Origin: Ophiosphaerella korrae
Lineage: Eukaryota; Ascomycota; Dothideomycetes; Pleosporales; Phaeosphaeriaceae
NCBI GenBank assembly: GCA_028456385.1
Contig: JALNQF010000091.1
Span: forward strand, 62,001-126,000
Direction: 5' to 3'
Length of the DNA stretch: 64,000 bases
Under the pieces are notes generated by a model. That model was given only the letters and a program-made list of their open reading frames with translations, was not told the DNA's origin and did not search any database. Shown one piece after another: positions 1-15,000 of the stretch. Positions within the stretch are counted from its first letter, which is position 1. Each line of letters starts with the position of its first letter. A program made the position numbers and the translations under genes.

Positions 1-2857
1 GTAGAAAAATAACTATTTCTTAAAATAAGAAAGTATATATTCTATATAAAAGAAAAAGACTTCTTTAGATTTATTATTAAACTTAGAAAAATTAAGATTA
101 ACTTAAGCAAAATTAAATTAATTAAAGAATAGCTATTACTAAAAACTCTATAAAAAGTATAATAGTTTTATAAGCTAGTAAACTTTTCTAGAAAGTTAAT
201 AGTAGAATAGTCTAAGTATATAGAACTATTAACTCGACTTATAAGAAAAGACACACTATTTAAGTAGATAAACGAATATAATAAAGTATTAAACTAGATT
301 AAAAAGTAGTATATAGAAAACTTAGTTATTAGAATATATAACTTAAAGCTTCTAGTAATTATAAAAATAGACGTATCTAACTTAGTCTATAAAATAGTAC
401 TAATACAAGAGGATCTAAAAACTAAGTAAGAATACTTAGTAAAATACTTTTCTAAGAAAATAAATATAGTAGAGCTTAACTACCTACTATATAATAAAGA
501 AATACTAGTAATTTATAAAGTATTTAAGTAATAAAGAGTAAACTTATAAAGAGTAAAGTATAAAATAAAGGTTTATATAGACTATAAGAATCTTATAAGA
601 TTTATAATAAATAAAGAACTAATATAATACTATATAAGATAGTACGAATTTGTATTAATATTTAAATTTAAAGTTATATATATAAAAGAAAAAGATAACT
701 AGTTAGTAGATACTTTAAGTAAAAGACTAGATTTATAAAAAGAAGTAAATACTACTAGTATAGTTCTAGTTAAGAATAAAGAAGAATATTTAGTTTTAAA
801 TATACCTAAGATAGCTATAATACTTAAAAGAAAGAGGATTAAGCTAGATAAATAGACTTAAAAGGAAATAGTAAAAGCTTCTAAAGAAATAAAAAAACTA
901 GAGATCTAAGAAAGACTTATAAAGGCCTATAAAAGAATATATATTCTAAGTAAATTTTAAAGAAAATTTATATAATAATTCTATAAACTATTAGTATATA
1001 GATACTAAAGAATTAAGAAAATACTAAGTAAGCTTTTAAAAGATTATTATATACTAAAAGTAAAATAACTAGTAATAGAAGTACTATAAGACTATATAAA
1101 ATATTAAAGAAATAAGTATAGTAAGTATATACTATATAGAATTTTATAACTAGTTAAAGTACTAAAGTATTTTTTAAGAGTTATTACAATAGACTTTATT
1201 ATAAAGTTACCTAAATTAAATAACTTAATATTAAGAGTTAAATATAATAGAATCTTAATAATAGTAGATAAAATTATAAAGTTTTATACTTTAGACTATA
1301 TAAAAAGAAAAGTAGAATAGAAGTTACTATATACTAGGTCTTAGAAACTATAATTAGCTAGTATTATATTCTAGATATAAGGTTTATATTAAAACTGTAA
1401 AGAATAATTATTGTATTATTAGGAATAAAATATTAATTATTAATTATATATTATTAATAGATTAATAGATAATTAGAATAAATAAATTAAATAGTAGAGT
1501 AGTACTTAAGATACTATCTTAACTATAATTAGAATAATTAGGTATAGTTATTACTTATAGTATAGCTAGTATACAATAGTATAAAGAATATAGTAATAAG
1601 AGTATTACTTTTCTATATAAACTATAGATTTAATCCTAATTTATAGTAGATACTAAGAAATATAGAATCCTAGACTCTAAGAAAAGAAAATTTTATATAT
1701 AGATTAAAAGAAATATATAATTAGTTATAATAAAACGTAGAGTTCTTATAAGATTATATAGTAAAGTACTATAATAAAAAATACTAAGAGAGACCTTAAT
1801 TTAAAGAAGAAGAAAAAGTAGAGTTAATATAAAGAAATATTAAAAGTAAATAATCTAGTTTAAAACTAAACTACGTAAAAATAAAACTATATAAAATTAA
1901 GAAGAAAGTTATACAAGTTATATTTAGACTAAAACTACTAAGTAAAATAAGAATACTCCTAACTTTCTTAATAGTACTACTAGAAAAAGTACTATAAAAA
2001 GTAAAACTACATATATATAAAGTAGATACTTATAGAGAATAAAAAGAATAAAAAGTAAAAGAGATATTATAATACTAGTTTTATAATAAAAGAAACTATT
2101 ACTTAGTAAAATAAATAGGTATAAAAAAAAGAGAGTAACTATAAGAAAATATAAAGGAACTAGAAGATAACTTTAACTACTTTAAGAAACTAGATAAGTT
2201 TTAAAATTAAAACCTTCTAAGCTACTTTATAGTAAATAAAGAAAATCTATAATATTACTATTAGTTAAAGAGATAATAGGAGCGCTTAAGGTAATAGGAG
2301 CTAGAGTAGCTTCTACAATATCTTTAAAGTCTATCTTAGCTTCTAAAGTATAACACTATTTAGATAATTTAGTATTATTATAAGCCTTTATTTTATAAAA
2401 ACGCTTAATATAAGAGTAAAGATCTACTAGCTTATAAAGAGTTAACTTATACTTAGCTTTAGCCTCTATAAGCTATAATAATAGCTTTTCTTAAGCTTTA
2501 TTAATAGCTCTCTTTATATAACTTAGTAGAAAGAGATAATATAGTAATTAAATACTTATACTCTATAAGTAAAATACTAGAAAGAGTATACTAATATTAA
2601 ATATTAGTAAGAATATACTCCTTATAAGCCTTACTATCTTTTAAAGATATAAGATAAGAGAGCTTTAACTTAGCCTAACGTAAATAAAGAAATATTCTAA
2701 CCTTATTATAAGTAACCTAAGTAATAAGAAGTAGTTTATTACGCTAAGAATAAAAAAGTATAAGGAGTAATAAAGAACTAGAAATTAATAAAGAAAGTAG
2801 ATTAATAACCTTAGCTCTAGGATAGAAAAATAAGAACTTACTTAGAGAGAAAGATAG
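1..2857 (+). mobile_element. Chromovirus (Ty3/Gypsy) copy A, 3' part of pol, RIP-degraded
   Basis: The window opens inside the connection part of a Gypsy reverse transcriptase. Reading through stops on the plus strand gives the RNase H region (around 300-700), the integrase with its zinc-binding and DDE-like segments (around 950-1650), and the C-terminal pol tail to about 2220. Copies B and C have the same order. CA and TG are almost missing: the first 60 bases contain neither. From 2280 to 2850 lies the conserved antisense segment described separately for copy C. The 5' half of the element is outside the window. No frame is open, so it is a dead copy. Confidence 0.85.
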
Positions 2858-3289
2858 TATTATAGTAGTAATAGAAGAAAACTAAATAGAACTAATTAGC
2901 CCTATAATAATAGATAACAACGTATACAATCTATAAAGAAAAGAACCTAATTAGGAAGTTAATTATAATAAGGACACGTAGTAACTTTATAGTTTTATAG
3001 AGCTTAGCGCTAATAAAGCTATAAAGCTATAACTTTGTAGCTTTATAAGTCTTAGTAGGTAAAAAGCTATAAAGCTAAGTAGGTATATAGTTAATAGTAA
3101 TATTTATTACTAAGATAATATTAGCAATTTAATTATTAACTATAAGTAATAATACATTAATATTATAAGATAGCTTTCTATTATTTATAGCCTATTACTT
3201 AATTATAACACGAACTTTTATTATTAATTTCTAATCTACTAACTTCTCCTAAGAAGTCTCTATAGTTAATAATAGGTAGCCCTATTATA
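2858..3289 (+). repeat. LTR shared by chromovirus copies A and B
   Basis: The ends align with the LTRs of copy C: the start matches the TATTACGATAGTAA-like end and the last bases precede CTTTACTAATC, which follows the LTR in every copy. Length is 432 bp. It is 3' to copy A and 5' to copy B, so two elements share one LTR, as expected of tandem copies joined by LTR recombination. Its core carries repeats of AAGCTATAAAGCTAT type instead of the TAATCTA/TAGATTA repeats of the other LTRs. Confidence 0.75.
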
Positions 3290-6200
3290 CTTTACTAATC
3301 TAGTTATTAGGAAAAGTAAAGCGTAAGTAGCGTATAGTCTAAGCTAATATAATAGTAAAAAGTTTAACTAAGAAGAGAAGTAAAGTACTTCTAAGTAGTA
3401 ATAAGTTAGATAGAACTAACTAGGTAGTAGTTAAGATACACCTAAATAACCTAATTACTAAGAAAGTAGATATATAACTAATAATTAATATTCTAACTAT
3501 TTAAAATAAAGAACTATAATATAATATTAAGTAAAATAAAGCTTAGATAAAAGGTATTATAATAAAATAAAACTAGATAGAATAAATTACTAAAAGACTA
3601 GAGATTAGTACAATAAAGAAACTATATAAGATATATATACTTAAAAAATTCAATAGAATAAAGAAGAAACTAAGACTATTTCTAGTATTAGTATAACTCT
3701 AAATAAACGTATAAGTATTATACTTTAATATAGAAGAAAAAAAGGTAGTATATATTAGAATATACGTTAAGAAAGATATAATAAAATAGTTTAAACCTTA
3801 CTAGATAAACTATATAATATATACTCTAAGAGTATAGAAAGATAAAATAAGAGCTATATTTAGAAGTTATAAATACTTTATACGATAAATAAAAGTACTT
3901 TTTAAAGATATAGATATTACCTAATAAGCTAAAGAAAAGCTTAAATAATATAAAGGTATTCTAGAGTATATATTACTATTTAAAAAACATTTATAAAAGA
4001 TAGAATAGAATAAGCTATCTATAATATTAGGATTTAAATAAGGACTAAAATTAAATATTTAGTATAAATTAATCTAAATAGAAAAACTAAGAATACAAGA
4101 AGCTCTAAAAAGATAGGTAATATAAGTTAATAATAACTTCTAAGAATAGAAGATAAATAGATATAGAGGATAACCTAGAAACTATAATAGTAGAGACCCT
4201 ATAATCTTTAATATAAATAAAGATAAGAAGAAGAAGAATAAAGACTTAATATACTTTAACTATAATAAGAAAGACTACTATATAAAAAATTATTAGTCTA
4301 AGAAAAAGAATATAGTATTCTATAAATATAAGAAACTAAGATACTTTATAAAAGTTTATAGAAGTAAGGACTAAAATAAAGAAATCTAGTTAAAGATAAC
4401 TAAAGATAAAAAAGGAGTACTAAAAGTATAAGCTAAGCTTTAAGAAAAAGTAGTAGTAAATAGAGAGTTATAGTATATAATACTTAATTAAACCTTTTAT
4501 TATAATAATAACTACTATATATACTTTTTTAGTAAGTAGAGAGTAAGATAGTTTTTATAAAAGAATAGAGTAGTAGTAATAAAAAAAGAATAAATAAAAG
4601 TATAGCTAAGAAAAACTACTTATATAATAGACCTACTAGTAGAAGACCTAGAAAGAAAAGAACTCTAGACTTTATTAATCCTTACTAAAAGACTAGTAAG
4701 AGATAAAGAAACTACTACAAGCTTCTCTAAAAAACTATAAGAAAGTAAAGAAGTTAATATAAAAAGTATAAAGTATACCTAGTTAGATATATATAGTTAT
4801 AATAGCTATATAACAATAGATATAATAGAATAAAATAAATATTAGTAATTTATTTAGAAATACTTACTCGTTATAAGTATAGAAGAAGCGTATAAAGACT
4901 AGAAAATACGTAATTCTAAGGAAATAAAGTTTATAATATTCTAATAATAGATAGAGTAATATATAGTTATAGTAGAGGGAGTACCTATATAAAGAGAGTT
5001 GTAGTACTTTGTAAAAAAAACGTAATAGATTAATAAAGCTTATACACTAAGTATATCTATAGTATACTATATCCTAATAAAAAAGAAACCTAGTAAAGAT
5101 AAATACTAGAAAGGAGATAATAAAAAGATAAATCTAGAATATCTAGTATATTTTAAAGTATTATAAGTATTATACTTAAATAGAGATTATCTTATATATA
5201 AAGATATTAAAATAAGAAATTATACTTAGCTAATAAGAAGAAATAGATACAACTATATAAAAGTAATATTAGCTAAAGATATTATAAGATAGGAAATAAT
5301 AAGAATACCTTATAAAAGATATTTAGTAGTAAGACTTAAAAAGAAACTATCTAGGAAATACGTCCTAGGAAAACCTTAGTATAAATATATACAAGATAAG
5401 CACCTAAAATACGCAGACTATAAATACAAAGTTAAGTAATAGCTTTAACTAAGAAGAAAATTTATAAAATAGCCTAGATAAAAATATCTAGAAGGCACGA
5501 TAGGCCTATATATTATAAAGATAGGTACTTTTAAAAAAAAAGATATAAGTAATAATTAATAGTAGAGCTATAAGAAACTTTATATTTAAGAAGTTTATAG
5601 AAGAAAAAAGAATACGTTATACTATAAAGAAGTACTCTAGATAACTAAGTACTATTAAAGGAAAACTATTCTAAGAACTAGTAAAGTTTAAGATAGTACC
5701 TTCTATACTAGAGATAGAAACGTTAAAGATTAAAAAATATAGTTATAGATATAATAACAATTAATAACAATTAAAACGTAATTCTAGGGAGACTATAGTT
5801 ATAGATAGCTAACCTAAGAATTAATTAGAGAATAGAGAATATTAGCTATCTTAGAAAAGATATATTAAAAGCTAACATAACTACCTATAAAGGGGAATTC
5901 TAAGAAGAATATAAGAAATAAGAAAAGTAACTTATAGAACCTAAAGGTTACCTTCTAGAATATTAACTATAAGACTTAGTAATAGAACTAAAAGAAAGAA
6001 AAAACGTAGGTTAGAGCCTAGTCTACTAAAAGACTAAAGAAGAATTAAAAATTAAATAAGTATTTATAGAAAATATAATAAAGAAAAGATATATATAAAA
6101 TTCCTAATCTTTAGTAGTATATAGACTTATATTTATAGATAGGAAAGAGACTAATAAGAAGAGACCCTATATAGACTTTAGAAAGATAAACGTAATTTTA

Positions 6201-8215
6201 AGTAAAAACTAGTACTCTTTACTATATATAGATAATATATAAGATAGGCTATAAAGAGCGAAAATCTTTACAAAGCTAGATATCTAGAACGCCTACTATT
6301 AGATTAGGATTAAAGAAGGTAATAAATAAAAAATAGCGTTTAGAACGTAGTATAGACTATTTAAGTGTATAGTTATACTATATAGATTAATAAACGTACT
6401 AGTAGTATTCTAAGAAAGAATTAATATAGTACTAAAAGAGTACTTAGATATATTTATATTTATATACTTAGACAACATCCTTATATTTTTAGAATTAAAA
6501 GAAGAATATATATAATATATATATAAGGTACTAGAAAGACTAGTAGAAAACTAATTATTTCTTAAGATAAGAAAGTATAAATTCTATACAAAGAAAATAG
6601 ATTTCCTAGGGTTTATTATAGAACTAGAGAGTATATAGATAAACTTAAGTAAGATAAAAGTAATCTAGAAATAGCTAATCCTAAAGAATATCTAAGCAGT
6701 ATAATAGTTTTATAGGCTAGTAAACTTTTATAGAAAATTAATAATAAGATAGTCTAAATATATAGAACTATTAATAAAACTTATAAAGAAGAACATGCTA
6801 TTAAAATAGATATAGGAATACGAGAAAGTATTCTAGACGATTAAAGAAAAATTTACTAAGAACTTAGTTATTAGAATATATAACTTAGACTTACTAGTAA
6901 TAGTAAAAATAGATACATTAAACTTAGTCTATAGAATAGTACTAATATAAGAGGAATAGAATATAAAGTAAGAATATTTAGTTAAATACTTCTCTAAGAA
7001 AATAAAACTAGTAGAGCTTAATTATCTAATTTATAATAAGGAGATACTTGTAATCTATAAAGTATTTAAGTAATAAATAGTATATTTATAGAGAGTAAAA
7101 TATAAGATAAGGGTTTATATAGATAATAAGAATTTTATAAGATTTATAATAAATATAGACTTAATATAATACTATATAATATAGTAAAAATACTTATTAA
7201 CGTTTAATCTTAAGATTATATATATATAAAGTAAAAATAACTAATTTATAGATACTTTAAGTAGAAGACTAGACTTATAAAAAGAAGTAAACGCTACTAG
7301 TATAGTTCTAGTAAAGAATAAAGAAAGCTACTTAATCTTAAATAAATCTAGAATAGCTATAATACTAAAGAGAAAGAGTAGTAAGTTAGAGGACTAGATT
7401 TAAAAAGAAATAGAAAAGGCCTCTAAAGAAATAGTAAAGCCTATAATCTAAGATAGACTTAAAAAAGTATATAGAAGGATATATATCCTAAGAAGAATTT
7501 AGTAAGAATTTATATAATAATTCTATAAACTACTAGTATATAGATACTAAAAAATTAAGAAAATACTAGATAGGCTTTTATAAGATAACTATATACCTAA
7601 AGTAAGATAACTAGTAATAGAAGTACTACAAGATTATATAGAGTATTATAAGAATAAGTATAGTAAATATATACTATATAGAATATTATAGCTAGTTAAA
7701 GTACTAGAGCGTCTTTAGAGAGTTATTACAATAGACTTTATTATAAATTTACTTAAGTTAAAAGACCTAATATTAGGAATTAAGTATAATAGAATATTAA
7801 TAATTATAGATAAGTTAATAAAATATATATACTTTAGACTATATAAAGAAAGAAGGAGGATAGAGGTTACTATATACTAAGTTCTAAGAACTATAATAAT
7901 CTAGTATAGTATCCTAGATAAAATTATTATAAATAGAGATATAAGATTTATATTAAAACTATAGAGAAGGATAAATATATTATTAGGAATAAAATATTAA
8001 ATATTAATAGTATATTATCTATAGATAGATAGATAATTAGAATAAATAAACTAGATAGTAGAGTAGTACTTAAGATGCTATCTTAACTATAATTAGAATA
8101 ACTAGGTATTACTATTACTTATAGTATAGTTAGCATATAATAGTATAAGGAACGTAGTAATAAGAGTATTACTTTTCTTTATAAACTATAGATTTAATCC
8201 TAATATATACTAGTA
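3290..8215 (+). mobile_element. Chromovirus copy B, gag to integrase, RIP-degraded, 3' end lost
   Basis: The order is gag (about 3600-4450), aspartic protease (about 5480-5850), reverse transcriptase (about 5980-6600), RNase H (about 6860-7150) and integrase (about 7470-8210). The RT is recognised by a YLDNILIF stretch, where YLDDILI is usual, and by an RT-like PYIDFRKIN stretch just upstream. Trp codons read TAG and many Gln codons TAA or TAG. Similarity to copy C stops in the integrase near 8215, where a minus-strand Copia element begins. The chromodomain end and 3' LTR are missing, either through that insertion or by deletion. Confidence 0.85.
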
Positions 8216-11200
8216 TTAGATTTAAAGGAGGTTATAGTAGTTTAATAAAAAGGCTTTTTTATAATAGCTATATAAGGGCCTTATTAGAGAGGGATACTAA
8301 GGCTTTTAGAAAAGCCCCTTTTTAGATTAATTACCTATAACTTAATAGTACTAGGTATAAGCTAAATAGATTAATTCTACTATCTATCTCTAGCCCTACG
8401 CTCTATCTATATATCTACAATATAGTAGTCTTAGCTAAGTCTCTTAAGATAGTAGTAAGCTAGATCTTTAATACTCTTTCTATTAAAGTACTAGTTTCTT
8501 TATTATATTAGTTATACTAATATAGTCTATCTCTTTATATATAAGATTCTTTATTTAATTCCTTTATTTATAATAGTTAAGGCTATAATCCTTTTAGCTA
8601 TAGTAGAGTTTATAGCTTAGTAATCGTATATATAATTATATATCTAATCGCGTATTAAGTATCTAATTATATAACTTATCTAATATACCCCTTTAGGTTA
8701 GTAACTTATTAGTAAACTAGATATTATAAGATAAGTATAAGATTATTAAAGTAGTCTTAGATTTTATTAAGAGGTGCTTTATATATTATTTAGTATTCTA
8801 TTACTTCTACTAGTCTAAGCTAATTTAAGAAGCTTTTCTATTTGTTTATTAGTAAGACTTTTATAAAGCTATCTACTATTATCTCTATTAATAGAGTGTA
8901 TTCTACTTTAATTTAGCTAGTAGAGACCTCTTGTCTTAGCTAATAATTGTAGATATTAACGTACTAAAGCTTAGTTTATAGCTTAGCTAGTTCTTTAGTA
9001 ATAAGCTAGATTGTTTAAGTATTATTATACTAGATAGTAACGTGATTTGTAGGGAGTTTAATATATAGTTTATTAAGTAGTTTTAATATAAATATAGCTT
9101 CTTTAGCTTTAGTTATAGAAGTAGTAACTATATCTTACTTATTTACTCTCTATATAATAAGCTTATTAAAGAGTTTAATTATATAGCCTTAAAAGCTTTT
9201 TTAATCTATAGTATTATTAGTAAAAGAAGTATTACTAGTAACTTGTAATAAGTTACTACTACCTAGCTAGAGTACCCTTAATCTTGTATAAGAGAGGTAT
9301 ATAAGGACTTAATTAGTAGCCTTGTAGTAAGTAGCGCTTAGGTTTATAAGAAATTAAGCTAGTTATAATATTATAAAAGCTATATCTAGCTAAGTAGTTA
9401 TAGCTATAAATAGGAGTAAGCTAATTTTACGTTAATATTTATTAATCTTAGATAGTGTTGCCTAGCTAGTATAAGCTTTAAGTTTAGTAGTAGCTATAAG
9501 TATATTGTAATAGACGTGTAATTTATTTACAAGCTAACTTATCTTATTAATATACGCTACCTATAGTAGTTAAATTATACGTTACTTTCTATCTTAAATT
9601 ACTTTAATACTAAGAAACTATTAAAGGTCTATTCTTCTAGTAATAGTATACTTCTCTTTTAGAAGATTAGTTACTTACTATACTTTCTTAGTCTTCTACT
9701 TGTTATATATAATAATAATATTATCTACGTAGAAGAAGATAATAATTCTATCTTTAACTATATAGTATAGTTTGTATAGTACTATTTAAAAGCCTATAGC
9801 TTTAAGTATAGCTATAAATTCTCTCTACTATAAGAGAGGTAAGATCTAGAGACTATATAGGGCCTTTTAGACTCTAAAGATTATACTCTTCTTTTAGTAT
9901 CCCTTTAGTATTCTTATATAGATCTCTTAGTCTATTACTATATAAATAAAGGCGTTAGTTACGTTATACTATTTTAGTTTAAGATTATATTTAGTAGTAA
10001 TAGCTATAAGTATCTAAAAAGATTAGCTAGCTAGTATTATAGTATAAGTCTCTTATACTATAACGTTTTATTACTAGTCTCTTTATACAATAAGTTAAGC
10101 TTTATATTTAATAAATTAATAATATTTATTAAGCTTATACGTATATACCTATATATAGTCTAGTATCTACTAGCTAGAACACTAGATAGGTTTAGCTAGT
10201 ACTTTAGTCTATAATTTTATCTAGTAATAGCTAGTTAGGTAAGATAACTTAGCTTCTTTAAATAACTCGCCTATTAGATAGCTTTCTAGGTTTGTTTAGT
10301 ATAAAGGTAGTAATAGGAGTTAATTGTAGTAAAGCTTTAGTCCTCTTATAAGTATTCTCTTTATCTTAGCTTTATCTATAAGTTCTCCTTAGTATTTTCT
10401 AAAGTTACCTACCTAGGTACTAGCTATAAAGGCTACTACTTATAGTATAGTTTTAGATAAGCTATATCTATTGTATACTACTAACTCTAGTTAGTCTCTA
10501 GTTATTAAACGGGCTAGTATTACTACTAGAGGTAGAGATAGTAAAGGAGTTAGATAGTAGTCTACGATCTTTCCTCTATAGTAGTAGCTAGGTAGATCTT
10601 CTTTATTATTTATAGATATATCTAACTTAGTATTATCTTTATACAAAGACTCTATTTCTAGCTTATATACTAGTACTAAGAGATTAATTATTTTAATATA
10701 AGTAGTAATCTCTTCTAGTATTTAATATATAACGTTATATATTAGATCCTCTATTTTACTATTAAAGATTATTTACTTATTAAAAATTATATCCTATATA
10801 CTTATTACATTAGCTATAAATAGTACCTAGATCTAGTAGATATTTAATAACTAGTATCCTATAAAGTAGCTAATCTATTCTTTTAAATCTAAACGTTATA
10901 GCCTTAATTTACTACAATATATATTATTAGTTATTGCAAAGGCTTTGCACCTATATACTTTTAAGTAGGCTAAGTTTAGCTTTCTTATTAATACTATAAT
11001 TCCTTAATTCTTAGTAACTTTTATAAAGAATACTTTATATAGTATTTTTTAGTTATTTAAGTAACTTAGTATTTAATTATATAGGTAAACTCTAGCCTAT
11101 ATAAATTTAAGCTAAAGTTCTAATAGTAAATTTACGTTAAGTTATATAGTACGTGCTTTTTCCTTGTTAATTCCTTTAGTGCGCTTAGCTCTTCTATTCT

Positions 11201-11586
11201 AGGCTTAAGTATCTAGAGCTAAAGGTTTAATAGTAATACTTTATAAGTTTAACTAGGGCTAGACTTCTAGTTTTACTATTATAATCTTGTTATTAGCTTT
11301 AATTACTTTAACTAAGATACTATACTAATTCTTTAAGAAGAGTATTAAGTTTAATAGCACCTTAATAATTAATTTAGCTAACTAGTTATTAGTAAAGTTA
11401 AAGTCCTACTATAGTTTTAAGTACTTATTAGTAATAAGTATCTAGCTTTTCTCTTTAGTAACGCGTTATACTTTATATAAGTAGAAGTTAATAGAGAATC
11501 TTTTTTCTAATCTTTTATAACTAATTCTTAGTATATAGCTAATTTACTACTTTATCTTAGCTTTACTATATACGTTATACTAGACT
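8216..11586 (-). mobile_element. Ty1/Copia-type retrotransposon, minus strand, RIP-degraded
   Basis: Reverse-complement reading through stops gives a Copia RT core near 9700-9735 (YVDNIIIIY, where YVDDILI is expected). Downstream, about 8930-9110, is a Copia RNase H tail with the words ITKELAKL and YVNIYNY, close to the usual ITKEASKL and HVDIHNH. This fixes the minus orientation, with integrase and gag toward 10300-11500. The 3' end near 8229-8350 probably holds the LTR, though I could not pair it with a second one. The 5' end stops at the LTR of chromovirus C. All frames carry stops. Confidence 0.7.
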
Positions 11587-12018
11587 TATTACGATAGTAA
11601 TAAGAGAAATACAGATAGAACTAATTAGCCCTACAACTAAAGGATTAAGTTCTTATAAACACGAAGAATACGAACTTGATTAGGAAACTACATATAATTA
11701 GGACACCTAAGAGGTAATCTATAATCTGTAGACTCTTAGCGTTAATAGATTACAGATTAAGGTAATCTATAATCTATTGTTCTTAGTAGTAATAGATTAA
11801 TAGATTAGGACAAGTATATAGTTAGTAGCAACGCGCATTATTAAGATAGTATTAGTAATTTAATTATTAACTACGAGTAATAATATAAAGATAGTTGCAA
11901 AACATCTTCTATTATTTATAGCCTATTGTAGATTACTATATAAGCTTTTGTTATTACCTTACAATCTACTAATACCTATCTAGGCTATTAGGAAGTTAAC
12001 CCTAGTAAGCCTATAACA
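11587..12018 (+). repeat. 5' LTR of chromovirus C
   Basis: 432 bp. It aligns end to end with 18187-18619. The differences I checked between the two LTRs are nearly all C/T or G/A, as RIP makes them. It contains several TAATCTA/TAGATTA words, a short inverted motif, in its middle. Confidence 0.85.
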
Positions 12019-15000
12019 CCTTACTAATTTAGTTATTATAAGAAGCAAAGCGTAAGTAGCGTATAGTCTAGCTAATATAATAGTAGAAAGTTTAAAAAGT
12101 AAAGCCCCTAAGAGTAGTTATAAGTTAGATAGTACTATATAGGAAACAATTAAGGACTATATAAACAAACTAATTAATAATAAAGAAGATATAAAGATAG
12201 TAATTAAAGCACTAGAAACGTAGAATAAGGAACTATAAGACTACTTAAAATAGAACGAAGCACAAATTAAAGCTATTATTAAAGGCTAGAACTAGATAGA
12301 GCTAATTACTTAACGACTAGAAATAAGTGCAACAAAGAAACTACCTAAGATACCTATTCTTAAAAAGTTTAATAGAACAAGGGAAAAATTAAAACCTTTT
12401 ATAGTGTTAGCACAACTCTAGATAGACGTATAAGTACTATACTTCGATATAGAAGAAAAGAAGGTAATATATATTAGACTACACCTTAAAGAGGACGCAA
12501 TAAGATAGTACGAGCCCTACTAGATAGACTATACAACGTATTCTCTAATAACCTAAAAAGACAAAACTAGAGCTATTTTTAGAAGTTATAAATACTTTAC
12601 TAAACAAATAAGAGTAGTATTTAGGGATATAGATATTACCTAACAAGCTAAAGAGAAACTCGAAAAGATTACACAAAACAAGAGTGTCCTAGAATATATA
12701 TTATAATTTAAATAACTAAGCTAAAATATAGAATAGAACGAATTAGCCCTTATATTACAATTTAAACAAGGACTAAACGTAAAAATTTAATACGAAATAA
12801 TATATATAGAGAAACCTAGGACACTAGAAGCCCTAAAATAATAAGCAATCTAAATTAACAACGACCTTCGAGAATAGAAAAAGAACAAGTATAGTAGCTA
12901 AACTAGAAACTAGGATACTAGAGACCCTATAATCCTTAACGCAAATAAGGATAGAAGGAGAAAGAAGAATAAAGACTTTACGTATTTTAACTATAGTAAG
13001 AAAGGCTACTACGCGAAAGACTACTAATTAAAGAAAAAAAAGGATATAGTATATTATAAATATAGGAAACAAGGATACTATATAAAAGACGATAAAAGTA
13101 AAGACTATAAAAAAGATAAGGAAACTTAGTTAAAGACAATAGAGAAAAAGAAAGAAATACTACAAGCGTAGGCTAAACCTTAAGAAAAGGTAGCTAGGAG
13201 CAAAGAAATATAATATACAATACTCTATTAGACCTTTTGTTACAAAGACAACTACTATATATATCTTTTTAGTAAATAGAGAGTAAGATACTTCCTATAA
13301 TAAAAAAATAGAGTAGTAGTAACAAAAGAAAGAATAAAAGCATAGCTAGAAGAAATAGCGCATATAATAGACCTACTAATAGAAGACTTAGAAAGGGAAG
13401 AGCCCTAGACCCTATTAATCTAGGCTAAAGGACTAGTACTAGATAAAGAGACTACTACAGCTTCCTCTAAAGGACTATAAGAAAGTAAAAGATAGAAAAG
13501 TATAAGAGGTATAGAATACACCTAGCTAGATATACATAGCTATAATAGCTATATAATAATAGATATAGAAGAATAAAACAAAGAATAGAAATTTATTTAG
13601 AAATACTTACTAGTTATAAGTATAGAGGAAGCGTACAAAGACTAGAAAGAACGTAATCCTAAAGAAATAAAGTTTATACTATTTTAAGAATAGATAAAGT
13701 AATATATAGTTATAGTAAGAAGAATACCTATATAAAAGGAATAGTAGTTCCTTATAAGAAAAACGTAATAGATTAATAAAGCCTATACACTACAAGTACT
13801 AATAGTATACTACGTCCTAACAAACACAAGACCTAGAATAGATAGTTACTAAGAAAGAGATAACAAAATAACAAACCTAAAATATCTAGCCTATTTTAAA
13901 GTATTATAGACATTATACCTAGAAAAGAATTATATAATATATAGAAACCCTAAAGCAAATAATAAAGTATAGCCTATAAGAAAAAGAGGCTACGACTATA
14001 CAAGAGCAATTCTAGTAGAAGATATCTAAGGATAGGAAATAATACTAGAAGAAGGTTACTTAGTAATAAGGCCTAGACTAAAACTACCTAAGAAATACGT
14101 CTAAAGAAGACTATAGTACAAATACAAGTACAATAAATATCTAAAACATAAAGAATACAAACTTAAAATAAGGCTATAGCCCTAGGAAGATAGATAATTT
14201 ATAAAAATACTAAAGCAAGAAAGGCTAGAAGGTATAAGAGGCCTATATATTACAAAGATAGGCACTTATTAAGGAAAGAAAGTACAATTAATAATTAATA
14301 GTAGAGCTACAAGGAACTTTATATTAAAGAAGATTATAGAAAGCTAAAGAATAACCTACACTATAAAGAAGTACCCTTAACAACTAAGCACGATTAAAGG
14401 AAAACTATTCTAGGAACCTATAAGGTTTAAGACAACACCCTCTACACTAGAACTAAAAGAGATAATAATTAAGAATATAGTTATAGATATAACAACAATT
14501 AATAACAAATAAGATATAATACTAGGAATACTATAGTTATAGATAACTAACCTAAGAATTAATTAGAGAACAAGTAGAATTAGCTACCCTAAAAAAGAAA
14601 TGTTAAAAGCTAACATAGTTACACATAAAGGAGAATTCCTAAAAAAATATAAGAAATAAGAAAAATAGCTTATAGAACCTAAAGATTACCTTCTAAAACA
14701 CTAACTATAGGATTTAGTAATAGATCTAAAGGAAGATAAAGACGTAGGATAGAGCCTAGTTTATAGAAAAATAGAAGAAGAATCTAAGATTAAACGAACG
14801 TTTATTAAAAACGCACTAAAAAAAAGATAGATACAAGAATCTAAGTCCTTAGTAGTATATAGACTTATATTTGTAGATAAAAAGAGAATAAGTAATAAAA
14901 GACTTTACGTAGACTTTAGAAAAACTAACGCAATTATAAATAAGAACTAATACCCCTTACTATAAATAGACTTAATACAAGATAGACTATAGAAAGCAAG

